This document shows positions 27,501 to 37,243 of a DNA stretch of 64,000 nt, piece by piece. Under the pieces are notes generated by a model. That model saw only the letters and a list, made by a program, of their open reading frames with translations, was not told the origin of the DNA and searched no databases. This stretch comes from Entomomonas asaccharolytica (GTDB lineage: Bacteria; Pseudomonadota; Gammaproteobacteria; Pseudomonadales; Pseudomonadaceae). A program made the translations under genes and the position numbers. Location of the stretch: positions 857,673 to 921,672 of the forward strand of contig NZ_CP067393.1 in NCBI RefSeq assembly GCF_016653615.1, in the 5' to 3' direction. Within the stretch, counting starts at the first letter, position 1; each line of letters begins with the position of its first letter.

Positions 27501-28991
27501 ATGAATACGTTACGGGCAGATGAACCTTTTTTAAGTTATTATCAGTTAGATCATGATCCTTTTGCTGCTAGGGTTCCTAACTTTAAATTTTTCCCTGCTC
27601 AGCGTAAAACTATTTTAGGGCAGTTGCATCATTTAGCACGCCATAGCCAGTTGATGTTATTGATAACAGGCCCAAAAGGTAGCGGCAAAACATTGCTCAG
27701 ACAAGCATTGATAGCAAGTGTTAATAAAGATACTATAAAAATTATTAATGTGTCAGCAGCAGATTGTGAAAAAGTTTCAGATGTTTTAGCTTTGTTAGCA
27801 GAAGAGTTACAAGCAACAGATAATACAGTAGCAGCTGTTATAGAGCAAATAAGTAAGTTATCAGAGCAAAGTATCAGCCTATATTTTATGATAGATGATG
27901 CAGACCAATTATCAGAAAATGTCATCCAACTATTATTGAATTTAGCGAATGAACATTTAGTAAGCTTACATTTATTTTTATTCGCCAGACCAAATTTATT
28001 AGACCAATTAGAACATTCTTCATTGGTTAAAGAGGTTACCTTTAATTTACCATTAACGCCTTACACATTGGAAGAAACTAAAGAGTATCTTTTATTACGT
28101 TTAGAGGGTGCAGGCCAAGAGTTAAGTATATTTACTGATGAGCAATTATTGGAGATTTATACAAAATCAGGAGGCTGGCCTGGTGTTATTAATCAGGTGG
28201 CGAGAGATGTATTGATTGAAAATATGCAACATCATGATGGACCTGATTTATTCAATAATATTGATGAAGGCGAGGATGATGTTGCCTTTTATGCAGCAGA
28301 TACAACAAGAGAAGTAAAAACAACAAAACCTAAGTTAATATTACCAAAAAAACATTTAGCAATAGTAGGAGTAATTGCAATTGCTCTAGTGGCTATTTTA
28401 TTATTTTCAAAATCACCCTCTACCGAGCAAGAACCTACTATTGTCGCCAGCCATTATGCAGATTTACCTAGTGAAACGGGTTCTGGACAAGTAACACAAG
28501 ATATTCCATTATCAACAGAGGTTGCGCCATCTAACGATCAATCGTCAAATAATGATACACCAGTTGTTGACAATGCCATGTTATCTCCTCCTACAGTAAC
28601 TGAGCCTACAACCACTGTAGCCAGTCCAAGTCAAACTACTTCTAGTCCAGTTGTTAATAAGCCACAACAACAAACCAAACCACAGCAAACAGCAACGACT
28701 GTTGCGCAGGGTAATGAATGGTATCGTGGCAAAACAGCAACCAACTATACAATTCAAGTTAGTGTGGCTAGTAATGAAAAGGCAGCACAAGATTTTATTC
28801 GTAAACAATCAGGTAGTTACCAATATTTTAAACGCTTAAGAGCAGATAAAATTGATTATGTAATTACTCAAGGTGAATTTACGAGTCGTTCTGCTGCGCA
28901 AGAGGCAATTAAAAAGTTACCTGCAGCTATTCAAGAAAGTAAACCTTGGGTACGTACCTTTGCAAGTATTAAACAAGAATTAGCTAATTAA
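27501..28991 (+). CDS. AAA ATPase with C-terminal SPOR domain (DamX-like)
   Basis: A 496-residue protein. Residues 1-260 form an ExeA-like AAA domain with Walker A GPKGSGKT (57-64), Walker [10 protein letters not shown], and [10 protein letters not shown] membrane helix (about 286-304) is followed by a Ser/Thr/Pro/Gln-rich linker of about 110 residues and a SPOR domain ([20 protein letters not shown] to the end), which binds glycan strands lacking stem peptides at the division septum. Position after aroB matches damX in enterobacteria and its larger AAA counterpart in Pseudomonas. A role at the septum is inferred from the SPOR domain. Confidence 0.9.
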   Translation: MNTLRADEPFLSYYQLDHDPFAARVPNFKFFPAQRKTILGQLHHLARHSQLMLLITGPKGSGKTLLRQALIASVNKDTIKIINVSAADCEKVSDVLALLAEELQATDNTVAAVIEQISKLSEQSISLYFMIDDADQLSENVIQLLLNLANEHLVSLHLFLFARPNLLDQLEHSSLVKEVTFNLPLTPYTLEETKEYLLLRLEGAGQELSIFTDEQLLEIYTKSGGWPGVINQVARDVLIENMQHHDGPDLFNNIDEGEDDVAFYAADTTREVKTTKPKLILPKKHLAIVGVIAIALVAILLFSKSPSTEQEPTIVASHYADLPSETGSGQVTQDIPLSTEVAPSNDQSSNNDTPVVDNAMLSPPTVTEPTTTVASPSQTTSSPVVNKPQQQTKPQQTATTVAQGNEWYRGKTATNYTIQVSVASNEKAAQDFIRKQSGSYQYFKRLRADKIDYVITQGEFTSRSAAQEAIKKLPAAIQESKPWVRTFASIKQELAN

Positions 28992-28993
28992 TT

Positions 28994-29827
28994 ATGAGTT
29001 ATCATCTAGCTGAAGAATCACCTCTAGGCAAAGCGAATCAATATATTGATCAATATCAGCCAGATTTGCTATTTCCAATAGCACGTAGAGTTAAATGGCA
29101 AGAATTAGGTTTAACAGCTGATACTTTGCCTTATTGGGGTGTTGATATTTGGAATAGTTACGAACTATCATGGTTAACGCCTTCGGGTAAACCAAAAGTT
29201 ATGATAGCTGAGTTTATTATACCTGCCAACTCACCTGCTATTATCGAGTCCAAATCCTTTAAGCTGTATTTGAACAGTTTTAATCAAACTGAATTTGTAT
29301 CAGAGAATGCTGTAAAGCAGGTATTAATTAGAGATCTTTCAGCAGCAGCAGGAACCGCTGTTGCTGTTAATTTATATACACTAGAAGCGTTTACTAAATT
29401 TGGCCTTAGTAATCTACAAGGCAATTGTATAGATGATCTTGATATCAAGATCGGTCAATATAACCACCCTACAGCAACTTTATTAAAAACCCATGATAAA
29501 GAAGTAGAGGAAAGTCTATATACTCATTTATTAAAGTCGAATTGTCCTGTGACAGGGCAACCTGATTGGGCATCTTTATCAATAACTTATAAAGCTGCTA
29601 AACAATTAGATCATAGTAGTTTGTTACAGTATATTATTAGTTTTCGACAACATGCTGATTTTCACGAACAATGTATAGAGCGTATTTTCTTAGACTTGAA
29701 TAATTTATTGAACCCAGAACAACTGATAGTAATAGGACGTTATGTAAGGCGTGGAGGCTTAGATATTAATCCTTGCCGTAGTCTGAAGCAGATTGACTAT
29801 GTTAATAGTCGATTAGTAAGGCAGTAA
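28994..29827 (+). CDS. queF: NADPH-dependent 7-cyano-7-deazaguanine reductase QueF
   Basis: A 277-residue type II QueF with two tandem tunnelling-fold modules. The QueF motif [17 protein letters not shown] starts at residue 85, and the catalytic cysteine is C184 in [13 protein letters not shown]. It reduces preQ0 to preQ1 for queuosine tRNA modification, a four-electron nitrile reduction. It begins two bases after the stop of the AAA/SPOR gene, so it is cotranscribed. Other queuosine genes are not in the window. Confidence 0.97.
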   Translation: MSYHLAEESPLGKANQYIDQYQPDLLFPIARRVKWQELGLTADTLPYWGVDIWNSYELSWLTPSGKPKVMIAEFIIPANSPAIIESKSFKLYLNSFNQTEFVSENAVKQVLIRDLSAAAGTAVAVNLYTLEAFTKFGLSNLQGNCIDDLDIKIGQYNHPTATLLKTHDKEVEESLYTHLLKSNCPVTGQPDWASLSITYKAAKQLDHSSLLQYIISFRQHADFHEQCIERIFLDLNNLLNPEQLIVIGRYVRRGGLDINPCRSLKQIDYVNSRLVRQ

Positions 29828-29842
29828 TAAAACTGCCTTATT
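29818..29842. terminator. terminator overlapping the end of queF
   Basis: AAGGCAGT / ACTGCCTT form an eight-base stem with a six-base loop (29818-29839), and TTATTAT follows. The left arm includes the last queF codons and the first base of its stop. It may also serve the converging gene at 29858. Confidence 0.65.
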
Positions 29843-29857
29843 ATTAAATTGGAATAG

Positions 29858-30124
29858 TTAAATACCAATATTTTGTAATGTAATCATAATATTTCTTAAG
29901 GCTGCTGATAGAGTAGGGTATTCTGCTTCAAATTCTCCTACAGCTAATCCCAACTCTTCTACTAAATTAATATCAGGCTGTTGACCAAGTTTTTCAAGTT
30001 CAAGTTGATGGTTAATTTCTTCAGCTAAACGTTCTATTTCTTCTTTGTCAGCACTATTATTTGTTTTAGCATGGTTTAATTTATACTGTAAATCAATTAA
30101 ATTTTCATGAACAGTTTTAGACAT
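29858..30124 (-). CDS. DUF4404 family protein
   Basis: An 88-residue, largely helical acidic protein. MSKTVHENLIDLQYKLNHA at the start, the coiled-coil-like ADKEEIERLAEEINHQLELE, and FEAEYPTLSAALRNIMITL at the end match the DUF4404 family, which is common in Pseudomonas. No biochemical function is known to me. It is a single gene, converging with queF and divergent from the initiator tRNA. Confidence 0.8.
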   Translation of the reverse strand: MSKTVHENLIDLQYKLNHAKTNNSADKEEIERLAEEINHQLELEKLGQQPDINLVEELGLAVGEFEAEYPTLSAALRNIMITLQNIGI

Positions 30125-30255
30125 AAAATATTTACCTAAGGTATAGTGAGTAAAGGTTACAGTTAGTTTACATGATTATAATAATTTAAAGTAATAAAAA
30201 ATCTTATCAAATTGCTGTGAAATAGTATTTAATAAAAATTAAACGGTGTTTTTAC

Positions 30256-30284
30256 TTGACGCATGTGTTATTTTTCTATATCAT
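30256..30284 (+). promoter_or_regulatory. initiator tRNA promoter with GC-rich discriminator
   Basis: TTGACG (30256-30261) and TATCAT (30279-30284) are 17 bases apart, followed by GCCCC, a discriminator typical of stable-RNA promoters under stringent control. It ends 13 bases before the tRNA 5' end. Confidence 0.75.
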
Positions 30285-30297
30285 TGCCCCACTTTGA

Positions 30298-30374
<77 letters not shown>

Positions 30375-30383
30375 GTTTTTAAG

Positions 30384-30406
30384 AAGCCCCAATTATGGGG
30401 TTTTTT
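30384..30406 (+). terminator. terminator after tRNA-fMet
   Basis: AGCCCCA / TGGGGTTT around a short ATTA loop is followed by six or more T residues, ten bases after the tRNA end. Confidence 0.8.
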
Positions 30407-30436
30407 GTTATTACAGTGTTGAAATTAATTATAAGA

Positions 30437-30459
30437 ATGGGCTATACGCCCATTTTTTA
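30437..30459 (+). terminator. second terminator or attenuator just before rimP
   Basis: A perfect six-base ATGGGC / GCCCAT stem with a TATAC loop (30438-30453) and six T residues, ending two bases before the rimP ribosome binding site GGAGG. Placed so, it may attenuate entry into rimP-nusA-infB. Confidence 0.7.
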
Positions 30460-30471
30460 TTGGAGGCGAAA

Positions 30472-30930
30472 GTGTCTACTAGATTAGAACAATTACAGAC
30501 GCTGCTAGCTCCAGTCATTGAGTCTTTAGGTTATCAGTGTTGGGGAGTTGAATTTATTTCACAAGGTAAGCACTCCTTGCTTAGAGTGTTTATTGATCAT
30601 GCTAACGGAATTGGTGTGGAAGATTGTGAAAAAGTCAGTAAGCAGGTCAGTGCAATATTAGATGTAGAGGATCCTATTCCTTATGAGTATACCTTGGAGG
30701 TTTCTTCACCTGGAATGGATCGACCATTGTTTACCTTAGAGCAATATGCGCAATATATAGGTGAACAGCTAAAAGTTAAGTTACGCAGTGCTTTTGAAGG
30801 TAGACGTAATTTTAATGGAAGTTTACAAGGTATTGAGGACCAACAAATAGTATTACGTGTTGATAATCAAGAGTATCTATTACCAATAGAACTAATAGAA
30901 AAGGCTAATATTGAGCCAAATTTTGATTAG
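30472..30930 (+). CDS. rimP: ribosome maturation factor RimP
   Basis: A 152-residue factor for 30S subunit maturation. It has [40 protein letters not shown], and [20 protein letters not shown], close to Pseudomonas RimP. The frame opens at a TTG at 30460, but GGAGG (30462-30466) sits at the right distance from the GTG at 30472, which is taken as the start. First protein gene of the rimP-nusA-infB operon; nusA follows after 40 bases. Confidence 0.96.
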   Translation: MSTRLEQLQTLLAPVIESLGYQCWGVEFISQGKHSLLRVFIDHANGIGVEDCEKVSKQVSAILDVEDPIPYEYTLEVSSPGMDRPLFTLEQYAQYIGEQLKVKLRSAFEGRRNFNGSLQGIEDQQIVLRVDNQEYLLPIELIEKANIEPNFD

Positions 30931-30970
30931 CAATAGTTAACAGTTATTAAGGATGGGATGAGGCAGAGAA

Positions 30971-32452
30971 ATGAGTAAAGAAGTATTATTGGTTGTTGAG
31001 TCAGTATCAAATGAAAAAGGTGTGCCACCAAGTGTTATTTTTGAGGCATTAGAAATCGCATTAGCTACTGTGACTAAAAAGTCTTATGAGGATGATATTG
31101 AGGTGCGTGTGGAAATTGATCCACGTACTGGTAATTATGAGACTTATCGTCAATGGCATATTGTTGATGAAATAGATCAGGTTAATCCTGCTGCTGAATT
31201 AACAGTAGAAGAAGCAAAAGAAAAAGGTTTTGATACAGAAATTGATGATGTTATTGAAGAAAAAATTGATTCTGTAGAATTTGGCCGCATTGCTGCACAA
31301 ACGGCAAAACAAGTTATAGTGCAAAAGGTAAGAGAAGCTGAACGTGCGCAGATGGTTGATGCTTATCGTGAACACTTAGGTTCAATAATCTCTGGCACTG
31401 TTAAAAAAGTAACCAGAGAAAGTATTATTTTAGATTTAGGGAATAATGCAGAAGCTATTTTACCTCGTGACCAAGTAATACCTCGTGAAATTTTCAGAGT
31501 TGGCATGAGAGTTCGTGCGTTATTAAAAGAGATTCGCACTGAGCATCGTGGACCACAGCTTATTTTATCCCGTACAGCACCTGAAATGATTGTAGAGTTA
31601 TTCCGTATTGAAGTACCTGAAATTTCAGAAGGCTTAATCGAAGTAATGGGTGCTTCTCGTGATCCAGGTTCGCGCGCTAAATTAGCGGTACGTTCTAAAG
31701 ATAAACGTATTGATCCACAAGGTGCGTGTATTGGTATGCGTGGTTCACGTGTACAGGCTGTATCTGGTGAGTTAGGGGGTGAGCGTGTTGATATCGTGTT
31801 ATGGAATGAAAATCCAGCACAATATGTAATTAATGCAATGGCTCCTGCTGAGGTAGTAACCATTATTGTTGATGAAGATACTCATACAATGGATATTGCG
31901 GTTGCTGAAGAAAATCTAGCACAAGCAATTGGTCGTGGCGGTCAAAATGTACGTTTAGCAAGCCAACTAACCAGTTGGACTTTAAATGTAATGACTGAAG
32001 AAGAGATTCAGGACAAACAACAAGCAGAAACAGGGGATATTCTGCAAGCGTTTATTGACGAGTTAGATGTTGATGAAGAGCTAGCTCAATTATTAGTGGA
32101 GGAAGGATTCACTACCTTAGAAGAAGTTGCTTATGTACCCATGGAAGAGATGCTAAGTATCGATGGTTTTGATGAAGAAATTGTAAGTGAATTAAGAAAT
32201 CGTGCTAAAGATCGCTTATTAACTAGAGCTATTGCTACTGAGGAAAAATTAGCCTCTGCAAAGCCAGCAGAAGATCTTTTAGCATTAGAAGGTATGGATG
32301 AGGAATTGGCTAGACAGCTAGCTATAAATGGCATTATTACTCGTGAAGACTTGGCTGAACAAAGTGTTGACGACTTAGTCGAAATTACAGGGATGAATGA
32401 AGAGCGTGCAGGAGAGTTAATCATGATTGCTCGTGCTCATTGGTTTGAGTAG
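30971..32452 (+). CDS. nusA: transcription termination/antitermination factor NusA
   Basis: A 493-residue RNA-polymerase-binding factor. In order: N-terminal domain (1-130), S1 domain ([20 protein letters not shown]), two KH domains ([20 protein letters not shown] and [20 protein letters not shown]), and two acidic C-terminal repeats ([20 protein letters not shown] and [20 protein letters not shown]). The two repeats are the arrangement of gammaproteobacterial NusA. It promotes pausing, intrinsic termination and antitermination, and is known in E. coli to control its own operon. Confidence 0.98.
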   Translation: MSKEVLLVVESVSNEKGVPPSVIFEALEIALATVTKKSYEDDIEVRVEIDPRTGNYETYRQWHIVDEIDQVNPAAELTVEEAKEKGFDTEIDDVIEEKIDSVEFGRIAAQTAKQVIVQKVREAERAQMVDAYREHLGSIISGTVKKVTRESIILDLGNNAEAILPRDQVIPREIFRVGMRVRALLKEIRTEHRGPQLILSRTAPEMIVELFRIEVPEISEGLIEVMGASRDPGSRAKLAVRSKDKRIDPQGACIGMRGSRVQAVSGELGGERVDIVLWNENPAQYVINAMAPAEVVTIIVDEDTHTMDIAVAEENLAQAIGRGGQNVRLASQLTSWTLNVMTEEEIQDKQQAETGDILQAFIDELDVDEELAQLLVEEGFTTLEEVAYVPMEEMLSIDGFDEEIVSELRNRAKDRLLTRAIATEEKLASAKPAEDLLALEGMDEELARQLAINGIITREDLAEQSVDDLVEITGMNEERAGELIMIARAHWFE

Positions 32453-32487
32453 CGCAGTGAATGGTTAATAGGCTTGAGGAGAGAGAA

Positions 32488-35253
32488 ATGACACAGGTTA
32501 CAGTAAAAGAATTGGCAGCAAGTGTTAAAGCTCCTGTAGATCGTTTGCTACAACAAATGAAAGAAGCAGGATTACCACATACAAGTGCTGATCAGAAAGT
32601 ATCAGATAAAGAAAAGCAACAACTATTAACTTATTTAAGTGGTGATAAAGCAAAAACTGATGCACCTAAAAAAATAACGTTAAAACGTAAAACCACTGAG
32701 CAGATTAAAGCAGGTTCTAAAACGGTTAAGGTAGAACATCGTAAGAAGAAAACCTTTGTTAAACGTGATGTATCTGAACAACCTGTAGAGGAACCTGTAG
32801 TAGCTGAGAAGGCTGCACAAAAACAGCCAAAAGCAGCTGTTGCCAAGGAAACTAAACAGGTTGTAGAAAATTCGGTAGAACCAAAAGCTAAGGAAACTAA
32901 AGCTAAAGAAGCTTCTAAAAACTCAAAAGAAGAAGCTAAACAAGCTAAGCAGCCTGCTACAACCAAAGAAACTGTTTCGCCTAAGGCTAAAGAAGAAAAA
33001 CCTGTGGTTCAGCCAGCAGAGAAAGTGAAAGAGCCTGTTGTTGAAGCAACTAAGAAAAAAGAAGTGCCAGAAAAGGTTAAAGTAGATCCAGTTAGAATAC
33101 CTAGCTCTAACACTGTTACAGTTGAAGTGCGTCGTAAAACAGATACTAATGAGGCAGATAAAGCAGCACCTGTTCCTGTTGAAAATAAACCTCAACCTAC
33201 AGCAACAGCGCAAGAAGCAGAATCTGCTAAGACTAAAAATAAGGTTAAAAAAGAGAAAGTAGTATTACGCGAAGAACCTCGTCGAGCTTCTAGAGGCCGT
33301 GATGAGGAAGAAGAACGTCGTGATCGTAAAGCAGCGGCTGCAAAACCTGCTAAAATAAGTGCACCACGTAATCTTCATGCCATTAGTGATGAGGATGAAG
33401 AAGGTGGATATGCTCGCCGTGGTGGTAGCCGTGGTAAAAATAAACAAAAGAAACGTGCTGCAGAGAATCAGCATGGTTTCCAAGCACCAACAGGACCTAT
33501 AGTGCGCGAAGTATGTATTGGTGAAACTATCACTGTAGCAGAATTAGCTCAACAAATGGCTGTAAAAGGCGCAGAAGTTGTTAAACTCATGTTTAAGATG
33601 GGTTCGCCTGTCACCATTAATCAAGTGTTAGACCGTGATACTGCACAATTAGTTGGTGAGGAAATGGGGCATACTGTTAAGTTAATTAACAATAATGCTT
33701 TAGAAGATCAATTAGCAGAGTCATTAAAATTTGAAGGTGAAGCTATTCATCGTGCTCCTGTTGTGACGGTAATGGGACACGTTGACCATGGTAAAACCTC
33801 GTTACTTGACTATATCCGTCGTACTAAAGTGGCTACGGGTGAAGCAGGTGGCATTACGCAGCATATTGGTGCCTACCATGTAGAAACAGATCGTGGCATG
33901 ATTACTTTCTTGGATACCCCAGGCCATGCTGCATTTACTGCAATGCGTGCTCGTGGTGCACAAGCAACTGATATTGTTATTCTTGTGGTTGCAGCTGATG
34001 ATGGCGTGATGCCTCAAACTGAAGAAGCGATTCAGCATGCTAAAGCAGCAGGTGTGCCTATTGTTGTAGCGATTAACAAAATTGATAAACCAGAAGCTGA
34101 TTTAGATCGTATTAAAAATGAATTAGCGGGTCGTGATGTTATCCCAGAAGATTGGGGTGGTGATACTCAATTTATTCCTGTATCAGCTAAGCAAGGTACT
34201 AATATTGATACTTTATTAGAATCAGTATTATTACAAGCTGAACTATTGGAATTAACAGCTGTACCAAGTGCGCCTGCACAGGGTATTGTTATTGAGTCAC
34301 GTCTTGATAAGGGTCGTGGCCCTGTTGCTACTATTTTAGTACAAAATGGTACCTTACACCAAGGCGATATGATCCTCGTAGGTGTTAACTATGGTCGTGT
34401 ACGTGCTATGTTAGACGAAAATGGTAAACCTATTAAAGAAGCAGGTCCTTCCATTCCCGTAGAAGTATTAGGACTGGATGGAACACCAGATGCAGGTGAT
34501 GAAGTGAATGTAGTACCTGATGAGAAGAAAGCACGTGAAGTGGCTTTATTCCGTCAAGGTAAATTCCGTGAAGTTAAATTAGCTCGTCAGCATTCAGCGA
34601 AGTTAGAGAATATCTTTGACAATATGGGACAAGATGAGAAGAAGAGCCTTAATATTGTGTTGAAAGCGGATGTACGCGGTTCTTTAGAAGCATTACAGTC
34701 ATCTTTAACTGATTTAGGCAATGATGAAGTACAAGTACGTGTAGTTGGTACTGGGGTAGGTGGTATTACAGAAAGTGATGCTAACTTAGCCTTAGCCTCT
34801 AATGCGGTAATTTTTGGCTTTAATGTTCGTGCTGATGCGGGCGCACGTAAAATTGTTGAGTCAGAAGGCTTAGACTTACGTTACTACAATGTTATTTATG
34901 ACATTATTGAAGATGTTAAGAAAGCATTATCAGGTATGTTGGGCAGTGATGTTCGTGAAAATATTCTTGGTATTGCTGAGGTACGTGATGTATTCCGCTC
35001 GCCTAAATTTGGTGCAATTGCTGGTTGTATGGTTACTGAAGGTTTGGTACATCGTAATCGTCCAATCCGTGTATTACGTGATGACGTGGTTATTTTTGAA
35101 GGTGAGTTAGAGTCATTACGTCGCTTTAAAGATGATGTGGCTGAAGTACGTGCTGGTATGGAGTGTGGTATCGGCGTTAAGAGCTATAATGATGTTAAAG
35201 TGGGTGATAAAATTGAAGTATTTGAAAAAGTTCAAGTTGCTCGTTCACTTTAA
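32488..35253 (+). CDS. infB: translation initiation factor IF-2
   Basis: A 921-residue GTPase. The N-terminal IF2N domain ([20 protein letters not shown]) is followed by a long charged linker rich in Lys, Glu, Ala and Pro (about 60-330), a second IF2N motif ([20 protein letters not shown]), then the G domain with [19 protein letters not shown] and NKID, and domains II-IV. It carries fMet-tRNA to the 30S P site. The start at 32488 has GAGGAGAGAGA upstream; an upstream in-frame ATG at 32461 is less likely. Its initiator tRNA partner gene lies at the head of this locus. Confidence 0.98.
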   Translation: MTQVTVKELAASVKAPVDRLLQQMKEAGLPHTSADQKVSDKEKQQLLTYLSGDKAKTDAPKKITLKRKTTEQIKAGSKTVKVEHRKKKTFVKRDVSEQPVEEPVVAEKAAQKQPKAAVAKETKQVVENSVEPKAKETKAKEASKNSKEEAKQAKQPATTKETVSPKAKEEKPVVQPAEKVKEPVVEATKKKEVPEKVKVDPVRIPSSNTVTVEVRRKTDTNEADKAAPVPVENKPQPTATAQEAESAKTKNKVKKEKVVLREEPRRASRGRDEEEERRDRKAAAAKPAKISAPRNLHAISDEDEEGGYARRGGSRGKNKQKKRAAENQHGFQAPTGPIVREVCIGETITVAELAQQMAVKGAEVVKLMFKMGSPVTINQVLDRDTAQLVGEEMGHTVKLINNNALEDQLAESLKFEGEAIHRAPVVTVMGHVDHGKTSLLDYIRRTKVATGEAGGITQHIGAYHVETDRGMITFLDTPGHAAFTAMRARGAQATDIVILVVAADDGVMPQTEEAIQHAKAAGVPIVVAINKIDKPEADLDRIKNELAGRDVIPEDWGGDTQFIPVSAKQGTNIDTLLESVLLQAELLELTAVPSAPAQGIVIESRLDKGRGPVATILVQNGTLHQGDMILVGVNYGRVRAMLDENGKPIKEAGPSIPVEVLGLDGTPDAGDEVNVVPDEKKAREVALFRQGKFREVKLARQHSAKLENIFDNMGQDEKKSLNIVLKADVRGSLEALQSSLTDLGNDEVQVRVVGTGVGGITESDANLALASNAVIFGFNVRADAGARKIVESEGLDLRYYNVIYDIIEDVKKALSGMLGSDVRENILGIAEVRDVFRSPKFGAIAGCMVTEGLVHRNRPIRVLRDDVVIFEGELESLRRFKDDVAEVRAGMECGIGVKSYNDVKVGDKIEVFEKVQVARSL

Positions 35254-35271
35254 TAAATAGCATTACCAACT

Positions 35272-35312
35272 AAGTTCTCCATAGTGATTTCATTATGGGG
35301 AACTTATTTATT
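35272..35312 (+). terminator. hairpin between infB and rbfA
   Basis: AAGTTCTCCATA / TATGGGGAACTT form a 12-base stem with one G-T pair (35272-35305), followed by ATTTATTT. It would end or reduce transcription after infB; the T tract is imperfect, so partial read-through is likely. Confidence 0.65.
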
Positions 35313-35373
35313 TAGATTGCTTGAATTATTTTTATAGTAAATAGTTCGTAAAGCTAGGATTAAGTTAAAAATT

Positions 35374-35763
35374 ATGGCAAAAGAATATAGCCGAACTCAG
35401 CGTGTAGGTGATCAAATGCAGCGTGAATTAGCCTTGTTAATTCAACGTGAAATTAAAGATCCACGTTTAGGAATTGTTACTATTACGGCTGTTAATGTGG
35501 CACGTGATTTAGGGCATGCAAAAGTATATATCACCGTGATGGGTAAAAATGCAGAAGATGATATTGCATTAAGTTTAGAGATATTAAGTAATGCCAGTGG
35601 TTATTTACGTAGCTTGTTAGGTAAAGCAATGAAATTACGTACTATTCCTCAATTACATTTCGTTTATGACGAAAGTATTGTTCGAGGCAGTACTATGTCA
35701 GCATTAATAGATAAAGCACTTGCTGAGGATCGTAAACATCGTCAAGGAGATGATGAGGAGTGA
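35374..35763 (+). CDS. rbfA: 30S ribosome-binding factor RbfA
   Basis: A 129-residue KH-like protein that binds the pre-30S subunit and supports 16S rRNA 5' maturation and cold growth. It shows [47 protein letters not shown] and [14 protein letters not shown], all family marks. The stop overlaps the GTG start of truB by four bases, so the two are translationally coupled. It lies after a hairpin that follows infB, and may have extra promoter input of its own. Confidence 0.97.
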   Translation: MAKEYSRTQRVGDQMQRELALLIQREIKDPRLGIVTITAVNVARDLGHAKVYITVMGKNAEDDIALSLEILSNASGYLRSLLGKAMKLRTIPQLHFVYDESIVRGSTMSALIDKALAEDRKHRQGDDEE

Positions 35764-36677
35764 GTCAAGTAAAGCGTAAGCGTAGATCTGTAGATGGTGT
35801 ATTAATCTTAAATAAACCTTTAACGTTTAGTTCCAATGCGGCTTTGCAGAAGGTACGTTGGTTATTTAATGCCAATAAGGCAGGTCACACAGGTAGTTTA
35901 GATCCATTGGCAACAGGTGTGTTACCTATTTGTTTTGGTGAAGCCACTAAGTTTTCTCAATACTTATTGAATGCTGATAAGCGCTATGAAGTAGTTATGC
36001 AGCTTGGGATTACTACGGCGACAGGGGATGCTGAAGGGCAAATATTGGAACAAAAGCCAGTAAACTGTACAGAGCAAGATTTATTAGCTGTATTACCGCG
36101 TTTTAGAGGGGAAATTACCCAGATTCCCCCTATGTATTCTGCTATTAAAAAAGATGGGCAACCTCTTTATAAATTAGCTAGGGCAGGGGAGATAATTGAT
36201 AGAGAGCCTCGTCAAATTACTATTGATGAGTTAGAGCTATTATCTTTTGAAGGTGATAAAGCTCGCTTAGTGGTTTCTTGCAGTAAAGGTACCTATATTC
36301 GCACGCTCGTAGAAGATATTGGTCAGGCATTAGGCTGTGGTGCACATGTAGCCGTACTTTGCCGTACTGAGGCAGGCCCTTTTCATCTAGAACAAGCTAT
36401 TGATTTAACAACATTGATTGAATTGCAAGATAAATCAGGCAGTGAAGCCCTTGATCAATTTTTGTTACCAGTTGATGCAGGGCTATTGCACTGGCCTAGC
36501 TTAGAGTTAACAGAACATACTAGCTATTACTGGTTACATGGACAGCCAGTTCGTGTGCCAGAAGCCCCTTTAAATACTTATATACGCGTACGTGATCATC
36601 AAGGTCGCTTTATTGGTATTGGTGAAGTGGCTAATGATGGTCGTCTAGCGCCAAAACGTTTGATACAAAATAGCTAA
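35760..36677 (+). CDS. truB: tRNA pseudouridine(55) synthase TruB
   Basis: A 305-residue enzyme making pseudouridine 55 in the T loop of tRNAs. The catalytic aspartate D48 is in [40 protein letters not shown] and [20 protein letters not shown] are further signatures, and a PUA-like end follows. It starts with GTG overlapping rbfA, with AAGGAG at a good distance upstream. Length and order match the E. coli and Pseudomonas operons. Confidence 0.97.
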   Translation: MSQVKRKRRSVDGVLILNKPLTFSSNAALQKVRWLFNANKAGHTGSLDPLATGVLPICFGEATKFSQYLLNADKRYEVVMQLGITTATGDAEGQILEQKPVNCTEQDLLAVLPRFRGEITQIPPMYSAIKKDGQPLYKLARAGEIIDREPRQITIDELELLSFEGDKARLVVSCSKGTYIRTLVEDIGQALGCGAHVAVLCRTEAGPFHLEQAIDLTTLIELQDKSGSEALDQFLLPVDAGLLHWPSLELTEHTSYYWLHGQPVRVPEAPLNTYIRVRDHQGRFIGIGEVANDGRLAPKRLIQNS

Positions 36678-36719
36678 TAGCTGTTATAATAACGGGCTGA
36701 ATTAAAGTTTTTTGCGAAT

Positions 36720-36830
36720 AAGGTATTAGTGGATTAATACCTTTAGAGGATGGCTGTTAGCAGACACGGTTAATCCTCTTATCAATAACACAGGGTATTT
36801 CCCTGGTCTGCTTTCAAAAGGTAATAAAAT
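36720..36830 (+). promoter_or_regulatory. structured 5' leader of rpsO (likely S15 autoregulation site)
   Basis: The stretch holds several nested helices: AAGGTATTA / TAATACCTT (36720-36743), AGAGGAT / ATCCTCT (36745-36779), CAGGG / CCCTG (36791-36805), and AGCAGAC (36759-36765) complementary to GTCTGCT (36806-36812). The last pairing cannot coexist simply with the second helix and gives a pseudoknot-like choice near the start codon. S15 is known to repress its own mRNA through such folds in several bacteria; here it is inferred. A TATAAT at 36685-36690 is a candidate -10. Confidence 0.55.
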
Positions 36831-37100
36831 ATGGCACTTACAGTAGAAGAAAAAGCTCAAATCGTTAAGCAATATGCGCGTGGCGCGAGTGATACTGGCT
36901 CTCCAGAAGTTCAAATTGCTTTATTAACAGCAAATATTAACAAGTTGAGCGATCACTTTAAAGCTAATGCAAAGGATCATCACTCACGTCGTGGTCTTAT
37001 TCGCATGGTTAACCAACGTCGTAAACTTCAAGAATACTTAAAATCTAAGGATACTGAACGTTACGCAGCGTTAATTGCTAGTTTGGGACTTCGCCGCTAA
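36831..37100 (+). CDS. rpsO: 30S ribosomal protein S15
   Basis: An 89-residue helical protein binding the central domain of 16S rRNA at a three-way junction. It begins [18 protein letters not shown] and contains the conserved [20 protein letters not shown] and [20 protein letters not shown]. Length is the standard 89 residues. It is followed by a strong terminator and then pnp, as in E. coli. The AAGGT upstream of ATG is the ribosome binding site and lies close to the folded leader. Confidence 0.98.
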   Translation: MALTVEEKAQIVKQYARGASDTGSPEVQIALLTANINKLSDHFKANAKDHHSRRGLIRMVNQRRKLQEYLKSKDTERYAALIASLGLRR

Positions 37101-37106
37101 GGTGCA

Positions 37107-37150
37107 AGAAAGCTGGAAACCAGATTATGCTGCTTCCAGCTTTCTGTTTT
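37107..37150 (+). terminator. terminator between rpsO and pnp
   Basis: A perfect 12-base stem AGAAAGCTGGAA / TTCCAGCTTTCT (37107-37145) followed by GTTTT, seven bases after the rpsO stop. Confidence 0.85.
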
Positions 37151-37167
37151 AAGAGTAGATTTTTTAT

Positions 37168-37201
37168 TTGATAAGTTAGGGTCCAACTCCCAGTTTATCA
37201 A
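37168..37201 (+). promoter_or_regulatory. pnp leader stem-loop
   Basis: TTGATAA / TTATCAA (37168-37174 and 37195-37201) enclose GGG and CCC that can extend the helix. In E. coli a leader stem cut by RNase III lets PNPase repress its own mRNA; this stem, 42 bases before the start codon, may play the same part. Inference only. Confidence 0.45.
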
Positions 37202-37243
37202 CAAATTTCATATTATGTAAGTTAAATAAAGAAGGAATATACC

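Noticed and set aside
31363..31863. A 166-codon open frame antisense to nusA
   Set aside because: It lies wholly inside the KH region of nusA on the other strand and its translation has no domain-like pattern.
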